Of a DNA stretch of 64,000 bases, positions 33,963 through 43,682 are shown one piece after another. Numbering within the stretch: position 1 is the stretch's first letter; each line of letters begins with the position of its first letter. The notes under the pieces are model-generated. The model was not told where the DNA came from and made no database searches. It saw only the letters and a list, made by a program, of their open reading frames with translations. The translations under genes and the position numbers were made by a program. Source of the DNA: Microscilla marina ATCC 23134 (GTDB lineage: Bacteria; Bacteroidota; Bacteroidia; Cytophagales; Microscillaceae); NCBI RefSeq assembly GCF_000169175.1, contig NZ_AAWS01000016.1:1-64000 (forward strand). The letters run 5' to 3'.

Positions 33963-33980
33963 AAATGAATGTGGTTTTGA

Positions 33981-35243
33981 TCAAACAAAATAAGTGGTAA
34001 AAATGCTGAGAAAGTGCATGATGTTACTGTTTTCATCATTACTAACACTTGGTGCATTTATTAAATTTAGTTCTGTGGGCGACAAATCTGCCATTACATT
34101 ACTTATTGACTGAAAAGTATTTAAGCGGTCGGGTGAGCGGCAAATGGTCGTTCTAATTCTTTTAGTAGACTGTGGTGCAAAATAATTTTGTGAAAAGCCT
34201 TCCAGGATTTTCGAGTAAAAAGGTAAGGAATTGAGCGGAAGGTAGCCAAAGAGACTTACTCTAAAGGGATAACGGTTTTCCCTTAGTTCTACTTCTGCAT
34301 AGAGCGACTGTTGTAGTTTGGCATCAATTGCCCTTTTAATGGGTAGGGCAATTCTTACCCAAACCTCATTATCGGTTTGATCAAAATATTCATGAACTGG
34401 AATGTACTTGATTAATCTGTCACTGGTTTTACGTACCTCAATATCTATTCTCAGATCGTAATCCTCATGCCCTGCATACAATTGCTCTACATTAGCTCCT
34501 ATCTGCTCATCAATATCGTACAGGATTGCCTTGCCTAAAAGCACAGCATTGGCAGGTATTTGCCCTTGGGTCACTAAAAATTCCAAGGCATCTTGCCGAG
34601 CATTAGGTTGGCAATAAAACTGGAATACATCTCCTTCATAATTACCACCAAAAGGCGGAGGGAATGTGATGGTAATATCCCCTAAGATGCGCCACTTTTT
34701 GCCTTGACAGATAATTTCGGTTTGGTTGTCCTGATTGCCAGTACGCTCTGCATTGAATATGAGGCTGTCGCCAAACGGCTTTTTCAGGTCGAAACCTGCC
34801 ACAATGCCTTCTTCAGTGCCCAAGGCAACCCTGGTATGCCACAACTCTTGATGAAGCACTTCGGCTTGATCCAAAGAAGGGTTTACCAACTTAAGTCTTC
34901 TAATCTTGTGGGGAGCGTGTGCATTGCCGTTGGCATAAATCACTGGGTTGCCTGGGCGATAAGTTTCTTCAATTGCCCAGCCGTAATTTTCTGCATCTGG
35001 GATGCTTTGCTCTTGCACTTCGAATACTTCATCATTGTGGAGGATCATGCCTGCGGTGGTGGTAGCCAACCCTGCGTCATCTTCGCTGATTTTGCAGCCT
35101 TTCAAAATATAGGACTTACTCAAGTCAAGCCCTAATGTAGCAAACATGGCTGCCTGCCCTTCTCGCTGGGCTTCCTGCAAATGGAGCAAATCGTCCAGCG
35201 AGTCAGGGTGTCCGCCTGTAACGAGGTCTAATATTTTTGCCAT
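33981..35243 (-). CDS. probable tail fibre or baseplate-distal protein (420 aa)
   Basis: The N-terminus MAKILDLVTGGHPDSLDDLLHLQEAQREG resembles the head of Bacteroidota phage fibre proteins. The remainder is beta-rich with no enzymatic motif (ILKGCKISEDDAGLATTTAGMILHNDE is a typical fibre-head turn pattern). It follows the gpJ-like and 166-aa genes in the order usual for fibre genes of Mu- and P2-like phages. The host receptor cannot be guessed. The start ATG at 35243 lies 12 bp after the previous gene. Confidence 0.6.
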   Translation of the reverse strand: MAKILDLVTGGHPDSLDDLLHLQEAQREGQAAMFATLGLDLSKSYILKGCKISEDDAGLATTTAGMILHNDEVFEVQEQSIPDAENYGWAIEETYRPGNPVIYANGNAHAPHKIRRLKLVNPSLDQAEVLHQELWHTRVALGTEEGIVAGFDLKKPFGDSLIFNAERTGNQDNQTEIICQGKKWRILGDITITFPPPFGGNYEGDVFQFYCQPNARQDALEFLVTQGQIPANAVLLGKAILYDIDEQIGANVEQLYAGHEDYDLRIDIEVRKTSDRLIKYIPVHEYFDQTDNEVWVRIALPIKRAIDAKLQQSLYAEVELRENRYPFRVSLFGYLPLNSLPFYSKILEGFSQNYFAPQSTKRIRTTICRSPDRLNTFQSISNVMADLSPTELNLINAPSVSNDENSNIMHFLSIFTTYFV

Positions 35244-35255
35244 AGTGTGTGCTGC

Positions 35256-35756
35256 TTATTCTTTGGTGATAATTGCATAAACCTTATCGGGTAATTTGTA
35301 TTTATCGATAAAGGCACGAATCTGAAGTTGTTGATCCTCACTCAGTGCTGGAATCTGTACTACAAAATCGTACTCTCCCTGAAATTCGCCCAGCGCATAG
35401 CTAAACTTTGGAATGATGTTTTTTTCGACAATTTTGCTCAAAGAGTAACGATAATATTGCAAACTGGAGGCTTCGCTGAGGTAATAGATATAGCGGCGGT
35501 TTTTCTGATACGTTTGGTTGATGATGATGACCTCCTTGCTCAACCCTAATCTTCGGTTGAGCTCTTCTTCGAGCACCATCGTTTGGTTGCTGATGGCGAT
35601 TTCCAGCTGGGTGGCCACCCTAAAAGCCACAAACTTTGCGTGCAAGGTTTTGATGGGGGTAAGCATTACTTGCAGCCAAGCCAAATGCCGTGCTTGCTCC
35701 TTTTTGAGGTACGAAGGCACTAGCCAACGTACAAATTTGTTCCAGTCAATGGTCAT
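35256..35756 (-). CDS. tail protein between gpJ-like and fibre genes (166 aa)
   Basis: A predicted helical N-terminal half (FVRWLVPSYLKKEQARHLAWLQVMLTPI) is followed by a beta-rich second half (YIYYLSEASSLQYYRYSL). By position it corresponds to gpI (P2) or gp48 (Mu), the baseplate wedge partner of gpJ, but the sequence is not diagnostic. It overlaps neither neighbour and lies 12-13 bp from each, as in a tight operon. Confidence 0.55.
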   Translation of the reverse strand: MTIDWNKFVRWLVPSYLKKEQARHLAWLQVMLTPIKTLHAKFVAFRVATQLEIAISNQTMVLEEELNRRLGLSKEVIIINQTYQKNRRYIYYLSEASSLQYYRYSLSKIVEKNIIPKFSYALGEFQGEYDFVVQIPALSEDQQLQIRAFIDKYKLPDKVYAIITKE

Positions 35757-35769
35757 GCTTTTACTTATT

Positions 35770-36585
35770 TTATAAAGGAGTTTTTAAAGTGAGGTGATCT
35801 TTGAGTGGGTGTTCACTATCCAGTTTTACATAGCCCGATTTGGGGATGTACACCCGGTTTACTGGAGTGTAAGTTTCTCCACTTGCCTTGGCTTCAAATA
35901 ATGTAATGACTACATCTTCTACTCCTGCCACTGCCTGAACTGCATCTACAATTTTAGATTTCAGTATTTTCCCGTCAAAGGGTAAGCTGGCTAAGTGCTG
36001 CTTGATGGCGGTTTCAATGGCGGTTTTGAGCGAGGCAGGTTCCAGCAAAGGGTTATAGTATACTTCCAGGCTAATTTTAATCGTATCGCCGGGCAAACTG
36101 TTGACTAAAAGGTACGCCCCAGGCGGTTGAAGTCGGTCAACATACCCACGAAGCGCGGCAAGTTCGCCTGCCGAAAGTTGCCCCGGCTGTCCGTCCACTG
36201 TTTTGGCTACCTTGAGCGTGGCAACGTTGTCATTGCCGCTGGCCACCGAAATGGCGGCTTGGCTGATGATTTGTTTTTCGAGAGATACCTGGGCATAACC
36301 CAGTGCTCCATTTTGATCCCTGATCAGGTTGTCTCCGTACTGAAATTTCGTTGCCTGTAGCACAAACCATTCTGCCGAGCCAAATATGCTTTGTGCGAGC
36401 CGGGCTTCCACTGCTGCCTTGTGTCGGTCAAAGAGTTGCTCCAGCGTCCAGGCTGCCATGGCCACCACATAGAGCCAGAGTCGCCAGATCGCAAAATTAG
36501 AGGGAGAATCCAGGGCATCGAGCTTGGGTTCGGCAGCCTTGGCCGCCAGCAGTTCGTTGCGTATTTGAGTAAGGGTTCTTGCCAT
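35770..36585 (-). CDS. baseplate J-like wedge protein
   Basis: The 271-aa protein has the gpJ / Mu gp47 pattern: an N-terminal MARTLTQIRNELLAAKAAEP, a Trp-rich helical part, and the C-terminal arrangement GDTIKISLEVYYNPLL, LKTAIETAIKQHLASLPFDGKILKSKIVDAVQAVAGVEDV, which is characteristic of baseplate J proteins. These form the wedges that connect hub and tail fibres in contractile tails. It is short for the family (usually 300-400 aa). It follows the LysM tail gene by 12 bp. Confidence 0.75.
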   Translation of the reverse strand: MARTLTQIRNELLAAKAAEPKLDALDSPSNFAIWRLWLYVVAMAAWTLEQLFDRHKAAVEARLAQSIFGSAEWFVLQATKFQYGDNLIRDQNGALGYAQVSLEKQIISQAAISVASGNDNVATLKVAKTVDGQPGQLSAGELAALRGYVDRLQPPGAYLLVNSLPGDTIKISLEVYYNPLLEPASLKTAIETAIKQHLASLPFDGKILKSKIVDAVQAVAGVEDVVITLFEAKASGETYTPVNRVYIPKSGYVKLDSEHPLKDHLTLKTPL

Positions 36586-36597
36586 GCGTTTGCTATC

Positions 36598-36843
36598 TTA
36601 ATTTCCTGTTTTTACAATTACCGCCTGGGGCAACTTATTTTGAAAGTATTTGACCAAGGGATAGTCACGAATGTCTACTTTATCAGGGTCATACCTAACC
36701 TTGGTACCTGCTGCAATCTCCTCATCCAGCGAAAGCGTGGGGTTGTCGTCCAAAAGCACAAAAAATGCCTGGGGGTTTCCATAGAGTTGCAGGGCAAGGT
36801 CTATGATATTTTGCCCCTCGTAAGTAGTATAAACTTGTATCAT
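36598..36843 (-). CDS. LysM-type tail protein (gpX-like)
   Basis: This 81-aa protein consists of a single LysM-like module (TTYEGQNIIDLALQLYGNP, with the loop LDDNPTLSLDEEIAAGTKVRY). Small tail proteins of this kind sit next to hub genes in P2-like phages and are thought to bind peptidoglycan or hold the spike. It lies between the gpW/gp25-like and gpJ-like genes. Confidence 0.75.
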   Translation of the reverse strand: MIQVYTTYEGQNIIDLALQLYGNPQAFFVLLDDNPTLSLDEEIAAGTKVRYDPDKVDIRDYPLVKYFQNKLPQAVIVKTGN

Positions 36844-36924
36844 ATCTATATCGGTGTATCAATCATCGCTTTGCGCTAACCATTTAACCATTTAACCATT
36901 AGCGAAGCGAAACCATTCAACCAT
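36844..36924. repeat. intergenic repeat with AACCATTT iterations
   Basis: GCTTTGCGCTAA and TTAGCGAAGC flank three tandem CCATTTAA units, forming a weak hairpin. Related sequences occur at 57429-57511, 57985-58015 and 59960-60040, always between late genes, so this is a small element of the prophage's late region. Confidence 0.5.
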
Positions 36925-37275
36925 TTAATTACTCCACCCCGCCTCAATCTGCACCAGCTCGTGCCCTTCTCCCTGGGTCAGGTCAATGCGCACCGATTCT
37001 ATGGTTTGCCCATCGAGCTCCAGTTGGAGCTCAATCTCGGCGCGCATCTCACTCAAATCCCGGTTTTCGTCGCCCAGAAATATGTGTAGCCCAACACCTG
37101 CCTGGGGGGTAGCACGCAAATCCCCTTTGTTTGCCACCAGGTGATGTGCCTGATGCTGTACGGTGGCATCGCCCAGAGCAAAGTCACCGTTTTCAAAAGC
37201 GAGGTCTCCATCCACTTCCGAGAGCAGCACATCTATCACCTTGCGCCAGTTGTTAGGGTCAGTTGTCGCCATCAC
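36925..37275 (-). CDS. baseplate wedge protein, gp25/gpW (Mu gp46)-like
   Basis: This 116-aa protein carries FALGDATVQHQAHHLVANKGDLRATPQAGVGLHIFLGD, the pattern of Mu gp46 / gp25-type baseplate proteins (a QH pair and later GVGL), ending in a beta segment. It overlaps the gpV-like gene by 17 bp, which indicates translational coupling. In contractile tails it forms the inner wedge ring around the spike. Confidence 0.75.
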   Translation of the reverse strand: MMATTDPNNWRKVIDVLLSEVDGDLAFENGDFALGDATVQHQAHHLVANKGDLRATPQAGVGLHIFLGDENRDLSEMRAEIELQLELDGQTIESVRIDLTQGEGHELVQIEAGWSN

Positions 37276-37957
37276 CGTGCGTTACTTTTTTGTTGATGAT
37301 CGAATCTTTTAATACCCCGGTCTGTTTGCCCGCCACAGCTCCCTTGAGGGAGGCCTGCAATGCCGAAGGGCTGCCATTGCCAGGTTCTGGAATGGGTGGT
37401 CCCGAAAGTACTTGAACCAAGCCATCCAGAATGGCCTTGTTCTTATTCCACTCGGTTTTGAGCTCTTTGATTTTGATCAGCCCACCTGCACTGTCTCCGT
37501 TGAGTGAAAGCTGATCGGCGGTCAGTTGCACGCTCAAATCACCCACTTTCAATTGGTGGGCATCCTGGCTCAGGTTTACTTCCAACTCATCGTTTTTGTA
37601 GCTCAAACCTGCTTCGCTCAACTCGGCAAAGCTGTCTTCGCTAAACCGGATGATTAGCTTTTCTACTTCCCCAAAACTGGTCACATAAGCCTCACTTTCC
37701 GAAGCTTCGAGCATCGACACAATCACCGCACTGCCTATTTTGGGAATAAACACTACCCCGCCTATTGCCTCACTATCAATACTTGCTACCAGACGTACAT
37801 CGGGCAGGGGGGCTTCGCCGCCCAAAGGCTGCACTTCACACGTGCGGGCGGCTTCGTCTACCTCTGTCACCGTACCCCGAATATTTTTGCTGTCAGTGGG
37901 TAAAGCCTCCATAATTCGCCTGATAGAAGCAATAAAAGCGTTGATCTGTTCGTCCAT
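37259..37957 (-). CDS. baseplate spike protein, gpV (Mu gp45)-like
   Basis: The 232-aa protein begins with an OB-fold-like part (IRGTVTEVDEAARTCEVQPLG, PKIGSAVIVSMLEASES). A repetitive beta region follows (KNDELEVNLSQDAHQLKVGD, QLTADQLSLNGDS), as in the beta-helix spike of Mu gp45 and P2 gpV. These trimers pierce the target outer membrane. It sits between hub and gp25-like genes in canonical order. Confidence 0.78.
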   Translation of the reverse strand: MDEQINAFIASIRRIMEALPTDSKNIRGTVTEVDEAARTCEVQPLGGEAPLPDVRLVASIDSEAIGGVVFIPKIGSAVIVSMLEASESEAYVTSFGEVEKLIIRFSEDSFAELSEAGLSYKNDELEVNLSQDAHQLKVGDLSVQLTADQLSLNGDSAGGLIKIKELKTEWNKNKAILDGLVQVLSGPPIPEPGNGSPSALQASLKGAVAGKQTGVLKDSIINKKVTHGDGDN

Positions 37958-37960
37958 CGT

Positions 37961-38950
37961 TTACTGAGCCCTCCGTCCAATTTTGACGGCTCGCTTGAAG
38001 CCCCCGGTTTTGCTGACCGTGGTTTTTACTTCATCTACAAAATACAATCCCTCACGTTCGGGGTAGTCAGCATCCAGGATTTGGCAGCGTGCCGAATGCA
38101 CCACGTGTGGAATGCCCAGGGTTTTGATTCCCCCCTTGTAGCCCTCGTAGCGGTACAGCTTGACTTTTTCGTCCGCAATTTTTTGCAAAGTGTCCTTGTC
38201 CGCAATGGGCTCAGGCGAAATCCAGGTTCTCAGCTCGCCTTCTTCACTACCCGCGTACACTTCCAGTTTTTGATTGTTTTTGAGGTATGAAGTCGCCTTG
38301 AGCTTAATCTTGATGTCCTCCTTGCGGCGGTATTCCAACTCGGTGGCAAGCACGTTTCGCTGTAAGTCATACACCACAGGTGCTTCATCTACCCCAGTAG
38401 TAGCCGCTACATCCTCTGAATAAGGCAAGCCCACGTACAACTGCTTGCCCCGGAAATACATCGCCAGCCCGTAGTTGTCTTTGAGCTTTTGCAACACTTT
38501 GGCGGCGCTGGCATTGGCCACCCGAAAGGGGGCAAGGGCTACTTCGGGCACCTCTTTGGGGTTCACAAACTCCACCTCAAAGCCCTTGATTGCTTCTTCA
38601 ATTACTTCCTTCAAAGTGGCGTGCTTCCAGGTTTTGTTGAGGTTGGAGCGCTGCAAATGGTAGACCTCATCCACACAATGCATCTCGAAGGGTTGGTTGG
38701 GGAGCAGCTGGGCAATGTAACCTTTGAATTCGGTATGCAGTTCGCCGTCGTAGCCCAGTTTGATTTCTATTCCATCTCCTTCTTTGAGCTGTTTGTTGAA
38801 CTGACCCCTTAACCTACCCAACTTCAGCACAGCCATATCACCCAGGTTTTTCCACGAACTGGTGATTTCCAGCGAGGTAAAACTGTCTAACAGGTACTGC
38901 GTGCCACCAGTGGCAGGGGTAAATATGACTTGGGTATTGAATGTGAGCAT
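37961..38950 (-). CDS. baseplate hub protein, gpD (Mu gp44)-like
   Basis: The 329-aa protein shows the gpD/gp27-like hub pattern: LEITSSWKNLGDMAVLKLGR, GDGIEIKLGYDGELHTEFKGYI, TWKHATLKEVIEEAIKG, and a C-terminal EGLYFVDEVKTTVSKTGGFKR. Hubs carry the spike and join the tail tube to the baseplate. It starts at 38950, 171 bp to the left of the restriction-modification cargo. In related phages the tape measure gene would lie in place of that cargo. Confidence 0.78.
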   Translation of the reverse strand: MLTFNTQVIFTPATGGTQYLLDSFTSLEITSSWKNLGDMAVLKLGRLRGQFNKQLKEGDGIEIKLGYDGELHTEFKGYIAQLLPNQPFEMHCVDEVYHLQRSNLNKTWKHATLKEVIEEAIKGFEVEFVNPKEVPEVALAPFRVANASAAKVLQKLKDNYGLAMYFRGKQLYVGLPYSEDVAATTGVDEAPVVYDLQRNVLATELEYRRKEDIKIKLKATSYLKNNQKLEVYAGSEEGELRTWISPEPIADKDTLQKIADEKVKLYRYEGYKGGIKTLGIPHVVHSARCQILDADYPEREGLYFVDEVKTTVSKTGGFKRAVKIGRRAQ

Positions 38951-39121
38951 GGGAGCAACTTAACAATGCTCAAGGATTTTAGGGAGGAGTTTTTTTGGGG
39001 ATAAGTAAAGGCTTGACTGTGTTTGAGCCTGTGTGGGATTTGATAGATTTGAACTATTTTTTATTCAAAGAAAATGGGGTGTATTTGTTTGAGTAAAGGT
39101 GGCTTTGTCAGTAATAAACGA

Positions 39122-39871
39122 TCAACTAAACTTCAAAAAAATATGTTTAATGGTTTTATTAATAGGCGCATTGGGGTTATTTGAGCTATAGCATTCTTCA
39201 TAATTTTGAATAGTATGTTTGTTTTCAATTAGACCATATTTAGGGGGTAAACTGTCTTTTTGAAGTTTCTTATTGAGTTTTTCTACGGCATCAGAAGGAA
39301 GTCCATTAACTACATAAGCCAGCATACAACCTTGAATTTTCTCATATTTCTCATCAACTAAAGCTTTAATTCCTGTGGCTATATAACGGGCAACAGTATT
39401 AGAAGCTTGAATCTTTGCTCCTGACTTTTTAGCCCAATCATTACAAGAAACATTTTTAGCTTCTGCGAAGTACTTTTTCTCGTTTTCTTCTGTCCAATTA
39501 GAAAAATGGAAATCAATTCGTCTTGCTTCTTTAGCTGATGTTTTTTTACTGGTTGCCTCTTTTCTACTAAGGTAATATTCACGCTGCACCGAAATTTTGT
39601 GTAAGGAAGCCATTGGTTGTATTTGCATCTTTTCTAATAATGTTTCACTTATATCTTCTTCTCCCCATTCTTTAAAATCAAAATCTAAGGGCGGTACACA
39701 TGTATTATCCCCTAAAAGGTTTTGTAGTTCCTTATGTCTTTTATGATTAAATTCCGCCTCATCTCTTTCCTTAAGCATGGCACTGTAACCTTCTATCAGT
39801 AGTTGATGACATAAGGTGTGAAAGCTTGTCTGTATTGCTTTTTTTAAGTTTATTTTTAGCTGATTGCCCAT
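39122..39871 (-). CDS. putative restriction endonuclease subunit (249 aa)
   Basis: No family was recognised directly. A segment near residues 118-142, RRIDFHFSNWTEENEKKYFAEAKNVS, has the spacing of a PD-(D/E)xK nuclease core (Asp, then E-A-K on the next strand). The gene is AT-rich like its partner, lies 2 bp downstream of the adenine methyltransferase and ends the operon, so a nuclease partner of that enzyme is the natural guess. Confirmation needs the structure or key-residue tests. Confidence 0.5.
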   Translation of the reverse strand: MGNQLKINLKKAIQTSFHTLCHQLLIEGYSAMLKERDEAEFNHKRHKELQNLLGDNTCVPPLDFDFKEWGEEDISETLLEKMQIQPMASLHKISVQREYYLSRKEATSKKTSAKEARRIDFHFSNWTEENEKKYFAEAKNVSCNDWAKKSGAKIQASNTVARYIATGIKALVDEKYEKIQGCMLAYVVNGLPSDAVEKLNKKLQKDSLPPKYGLIENKHTIQNYEECYSSNNPNAPINKTIKHIFLKFS

Positions 39872-39873
39872 GC

Positions 39874-42800
39874 TTAATCTGTCAGGTTATCTCCAATTAT
39901 TTCGTTTGCATCATTGATAGCCATTGATCGTGACCAAAACCTCTTTTCGTTAGGCTTGATAATGTATGCTTTGTCTTCTGTATAGTATCTTATAAATTTA
40001 CGATAATACATGCTTTCTGCATATTCCTCGTAAGAATATTGTTCTATTGTTTTTAAAATATTGGTTATTTTGCCCATAGGTAGCTCTTCAACATGCCCGG
40101 CAGGTTTTTCGTTTCCAAAATTAACTACGACAACATTTAAGGGATTTTTGCTTTCTTGTGTATTTACCAATGTTACCCATACACTAATACCTTCACTTTC
40201 AGGGGAAATTAAAAAACTGTTCATGGTTTTGCATACATACTCTGCATACGCTTTTTGCTCTTCATTACTAACAGGTTTGAATGCCTTAGACTTTTCTTTT
40301 TCCATAAAGGCATCTAAACTATAGTCTAGTAAATCGTTGATGAATATTTGCTCTGTTTCTGAAAAATTCAAAACCTTCCAAAACAATTCATCTATTTCCT
40401 TCTCCAAAGCATTTATTTGGGGTTCTTCATTGATCACATTGGCTTTTTTAACTTCAACGATTTGGTCAAAAGCTTTTAAAATTGCTTTTGAGGTATTTTT
40501 AGGTAATGAAAAACATAAGTCAGGTAATTGAAATGCCTCATCAGGTTTTACTTCCTCACGTTCTATTCCCCAACTTGCAGTGGTTAAAAACATAAAATAT
40601 TTTGCAAAAGATGAGTTCAGGTATGCAGTTAGTATTTTTAGTTTGCCAGAGTCCTTATGGTGTATTCCGTAGATAGTGGATTTAAAAGAACTATTATAAT
40701 CAACATAGGAAACACAATACTCTTTGTTAGTTAGACCTTTTTTTATAACTATGTGAGGAGCTTGATAAGCGGATATTTTTCCAAGTCGATGAAACTTTAC
40801 ATCTTCAATATTTACAGCAAAAGTTTTAGGTGTAAAATACCTTCTTATTTGCTTTGCAGGTAAATGTAAATCGTTTTTTATTAATTGATTAGGAATATTT
40901 TTTGGGTTTGATGTTTTTAACCCATCTCCTCGATCATTCCATCCATTTTTTACAAAAAAATCCTCCAAATTTTGTTTTGATTGAAGCCTTTGTATTAGAT
41001 CAAAATCTTGTTCGCTTCCCCACATAGCCACTTTCCAAATATTAGTATTTGGTTTTTGGCATTCTTCACGGGGTAAATATTTAATATCTGTAGAATCAAT
41101 GGCTATCCCATCAATCATGCGATTTTTAATAGCAGTCTTAGGGGCACAATACATTAACTTTTCAGGCATTTTTACGGGCTTATTTTTACTATAAAACACT
41201 ACACTCACTGGGCTTGTAGCAGAAGCAAATAAGTTTCTACCCCCTTGTTTTTTTGATACATTTCTTAAAACGGAGAAGTTGTATACTTTTTCTACATAAG
41301 TTTCCTGAAAAAGAAACTGTCTGAAGTTTTGATAGGGCTTCAGATGGTTAAATAATATTGGTTTAGCTGCACAGACCAATGCAATCTTACCATGAGGACA
41401 AAGAGTAGTTGCGCGATGTAAAAATGCCAAGACCATCTCACTAGCAAAGTCATACTTTTTTAAGTAAGTTTTAATTTCGTTAGACAAACCACCTCTACTA
41501 AAAGGAGGGTTACCCACTACCAAATCAAAATCGATATTTTCAAAAGCCCCTGTTGACAAGCTACTCATTCTAAATAGGTTAGCACCTTGTTTGTCAGCAT
41601 CATTATCAGGGTCATAAATTAAGTAAGGAAAACGGGCAGTTTGCCAAAGTGTTTTGGGTTCCAACCTGTCTAACATAGCCAAATACAGGCTAAAGGCAGC
41701 TACCTTAATGGCTTCTTTTTCTATCTCAATCCCAAAGATATTGTCTTGTACGATTTGGCAGATAACTTCAAAAGAAAGGCTTTGGTTTGGGTGTGCTACT
41801 TGCCACCTATCCAATAATCGGTTCAAGGTTTCTACCAGAAAAATACCTGAGCCACAAGTAGGATCAAGGGTTTTTACCTGATAGTTGGTATCGTCTTTAG
41901 TTGGATAAGGTAATACCTCGTTTAGAATAAACTCTGCCAAGGCAGGTGGGGTATAAAATGCTCCTTTTTTTGTTTTGCTGGCTTCGCCTTCTTCCTTTTC
42001 CAGAAAGTCTTCATAAATATTACTTAATAGCAATACAGGAATTACATCAAAAGAAAATATTCTCCAATCAAATAACTTTAGCTGTCCATCTTCTCTTCTT
42101 TCTGACCAAAAGCATTTTCTTATTTCTTGTAAGTGCTGTATGGTTACTATTTTTGTTTCTTCTGCTGTGATTGGGCTTAAATTTCCATTAAAAGCATCCT
42201 CTAATTTTGCATATAATTTATAAGTTCCTTTTACGTCATTTAAAACATCAAAATAAGTTTGTGAATTTTGTGCGCCAGTATATTTTTGATAAAAAGCTGC
42301 ATCGGTGGCTTTTCTATCTTCCAGATATAAAATAAATAATGAACGTAGCAGTAAATCATGTATAACCTCTACTGGCAAATCTTTAGACAGAGCCTTGCGG
42401 GTTTTTTTCAGGTTTTCAACTAAAGCCTTTTCAATACGAGTCTCTGTTTTAACCTGCTTTGCATACTTCTCTTCTTTCCAAAAACGTCCTGACTCTATGG
42501 CTACTTTGCCAAAAACCTGCTCTAACTCAGTTAAATCATTAAGGGTCGTTTGATAAACTAATAAATCTTTTGTGATGTCAGGTTTTTTGTCTTGAAAGTC
42601 ATGCAAAGGTTTTGCGTAGCAATTAAAAACCCTGATTTCAGTAGGGCTTTCTACATACAAAAACGGAACTTTGCCTTGATTCCAAATTTTTCTCTGAACC
42701 TCCAATATTTCCTGTTGAGTTTGCTTACCAAAATCAGTTACTTCTTTAAAGTATACTGAAGGAAACTCTCCTGAAAAATACACTTTATCAATTCCAAAAT

Positions 42801-42918
42801 CTTTTACCTGATTTACATAATGACGTTTCAGAGCAGACATAGAAAGAGTATCTACTTGTACGTCTTGCACGCCAGGTGTAAAGCCTAAATGTTCGATAAT
42901 GGAAATGTCATTATTCAT
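39874..42918 (-). CDS. N6-adenine DNA methyltransferase of a type II/IIG-like restriction-modification system
   Basis: The 1014-aa protein has the methyltransferase motif I LDPTCGSGIFLVE at ~352 and motif IV DLVVGNPPFSRGG at ~469 (the NPPF of gamma-class adenine methylases). A C-terminal target-recognition region contains IPNQLIKNDLHLPAKQIRRYFTPK and SYVDYNSSFKSTIYGIHH. The N-terminal ~300 residues (VYFSGEFPSVYF, PFLYVESPTEIRVFN) resemble the N-terminal part of large fused enzymes, but no nuclease motif is evident there. The next gene may supply cleavage. Its start overlaps the S24 repressor stop by 4 bp. It is lower in GC than the surrounding phage genes and so was acquired separately. Confidence 0.85.
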   Translation of the reverse strand: MNNDISIIEHLGFTPGVQDVQVDTLSMSALKRHYVNQVKDFGIDKVYFSGEFPSVYFKEVTDFGKQTQQEILEVQRKIWNQGKVPFLYVESPTEIRVFNCYAKPLHDFQDKKPDITKDLLVYQTTLNDLTELEQVFGKVAIESGRFWKEEKYAKQVKTETRIEKALVENLKKTRKALSKDLPVEVIHDLLLRSLFILYLEDRKATDAAFYQKYTGAQNSQTYFDVLNDVKGTYKLYAKLEDAFNGNLSPITAEETKIVTIQHLQEIRKCFWSERREDGQLKLFDWRIFSFDVIPVLLLSNIYEDFLEKEEGEASKTKKGAFYTPPALAEFILNEVLPYPTKDDTNYQVKTLDPTCGSGIFLVETLNRLLDRWQVAHPNQSLSFEVICQIVQDNIFGIEIEKEAIKVAAFSLYLAMLDRLEPKTLWQTARFPYLIYDPDNDADKQGANLFRMSSLSTGAFENIDFDLVVGNPPFSRGGLSNEIKTYLKKYDFASEMVLAFLHRATTLCPHGKIALVCAAKPILFNHLKPYQNFRQFLFQETYVEKVYNFSVLRNVSKKQGGRNLFASATSPVSVVFYSKNKPVKMPEKLMYCAPKTAIKNRMIDGIAIDSTDIKYLPREECQKPNTNIWKVAMWGSEQDFDLIQRLQSKQNLEDFFVKNGWNDRGDGLKTSNPKNIPNQLIKNDLHLPAKQIRRYFTPKTFAVNIEDVKFHRLGKISAYQAPHIVIKKGLTNKEYCVSYVDYNSSFKSTIYGIHHKDSGKLKILTAYLNSSFAKYFMFLTTASWGIEREEVKPDEAFQLPDLCFSLPKNTSKAILKAFDQIVEVKKANVINEEPQINALEKEIDELFWKVLNFSETEQIFINDLLDYSLDAFMEKEKSKAFKPVSNEEQKAYAEYVCKTMNSFLISPESEGISVWVTLVNTQESKNPLNVVVVNFGNEKPAGHVEELPMGKITNILKTIEQYSYEEYAESMYYRKFIRYYTEDKAYIIKPNEKRFWSRSMAINDANEIIGDNLTD

Positions 42919-43682
42919 GTTGTTTTATTTGATAAACTGTTTAATTGTTGGTTGATTAGCTCTAACTTATCTAAAATCAAATCTTGAGTAGAAGCATCAG
43001 AACCAGGAAACCCAATAAAAGCTGCCATTTCCCAAATTTCTAATACTTCATCAATATTTACTGAGTAAGGTAAATAGTTTGTATTATCAGATACTAATAA
43101 CAATTGTTGATTTTTTGATACCTCATTAATTACTTTTTTGAAAACAACCCCTTCCTCTTTCAATAATACAATATATCTATGATTGTTTTTTATGTTATGA
43201 AAGTTTTCGATATATTTTCCAATAACAATAAACCCATCTTGTAAAGGGGGCATAGAATCACCTTCTATTTCAAATGCTCTATAATTTCCATCAGGCAACT
43301 TAGGTAATGTAAAACGGAATAACTCTTTGATGTATGATTCTTCACCATATCCTTGTGAATAACCAGCTTTTGCTTTTACAGGTATGAAATCAATATTTTG
43401 TGTGACTTTACCAGTTGTTTCAACAGGGATTAGACGAATGTTATTAACGGAAGGTATTGTTTTTTTCTTAAGATTAACCTTGAGTAAATCATCAATGCTC
43501 ACCCCAAAATATTCAGCAATTTTAATGAGTACATTAGCTTTTGGTAGAGCTTTACCAAGTTCATAATCTACCCACGCAGATCGAGAAATACCTAAGTGCT
43601 TAGCCACTCTGGATTGGGTAGTTTTTTTCACCTCTGAGCGAAGATATTTTAAATTATGAGCAATCAATCGACGTTTTTTCAA
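42915..43682 (-). CDS. XRE-S24 (LexA/CI-type) repressor controlling the restriction-modification operon
   Basis: The 255-aa protein has an N-terminal Cro/C1 domain (SRVAKHLGISRSAWVDYELGKALPKANVL) and a C-terminal S24 domain with AFEIEGDSMPPLQDG (catalytic Ser about 142) and FKKVINEVSKNQ (Lys). The Ala-Gly of AKAGYSQG, before it, is a possible self-cleavage site. The start is TTG at 43682; no ATG is available in frame. It ends in an ATGA overlap with the methyltransferase. The 20-bp inverted repeat at its own start implies autoregulation. Loss of this repressor on DNA damage would raise expression of the system. Confidence 0.85.
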   Translation of the reverse strand: MKKRRLIAHNLKYLRSEVKKTTQSRVAKHLGISRSAWVDYELGKALPKANVLIKIAEYFGVSIDDLLKVNLKKKTIPSVNNIRLIPVETTGKVTQNIDFIPVKAKAGYSQGYGEESYIKELFRFTLPKLPDGNYRAFEIEGDSMPPLQDGFIVIGKYIENFHNIKNNHRYIVLLKEEGVVFKKVINEVSKNQQLLLVSDNTNYLPYSVNIDEVLEIWEMAAFIGFPGSDASTQDLILDKLELINQQLNSLSNKTT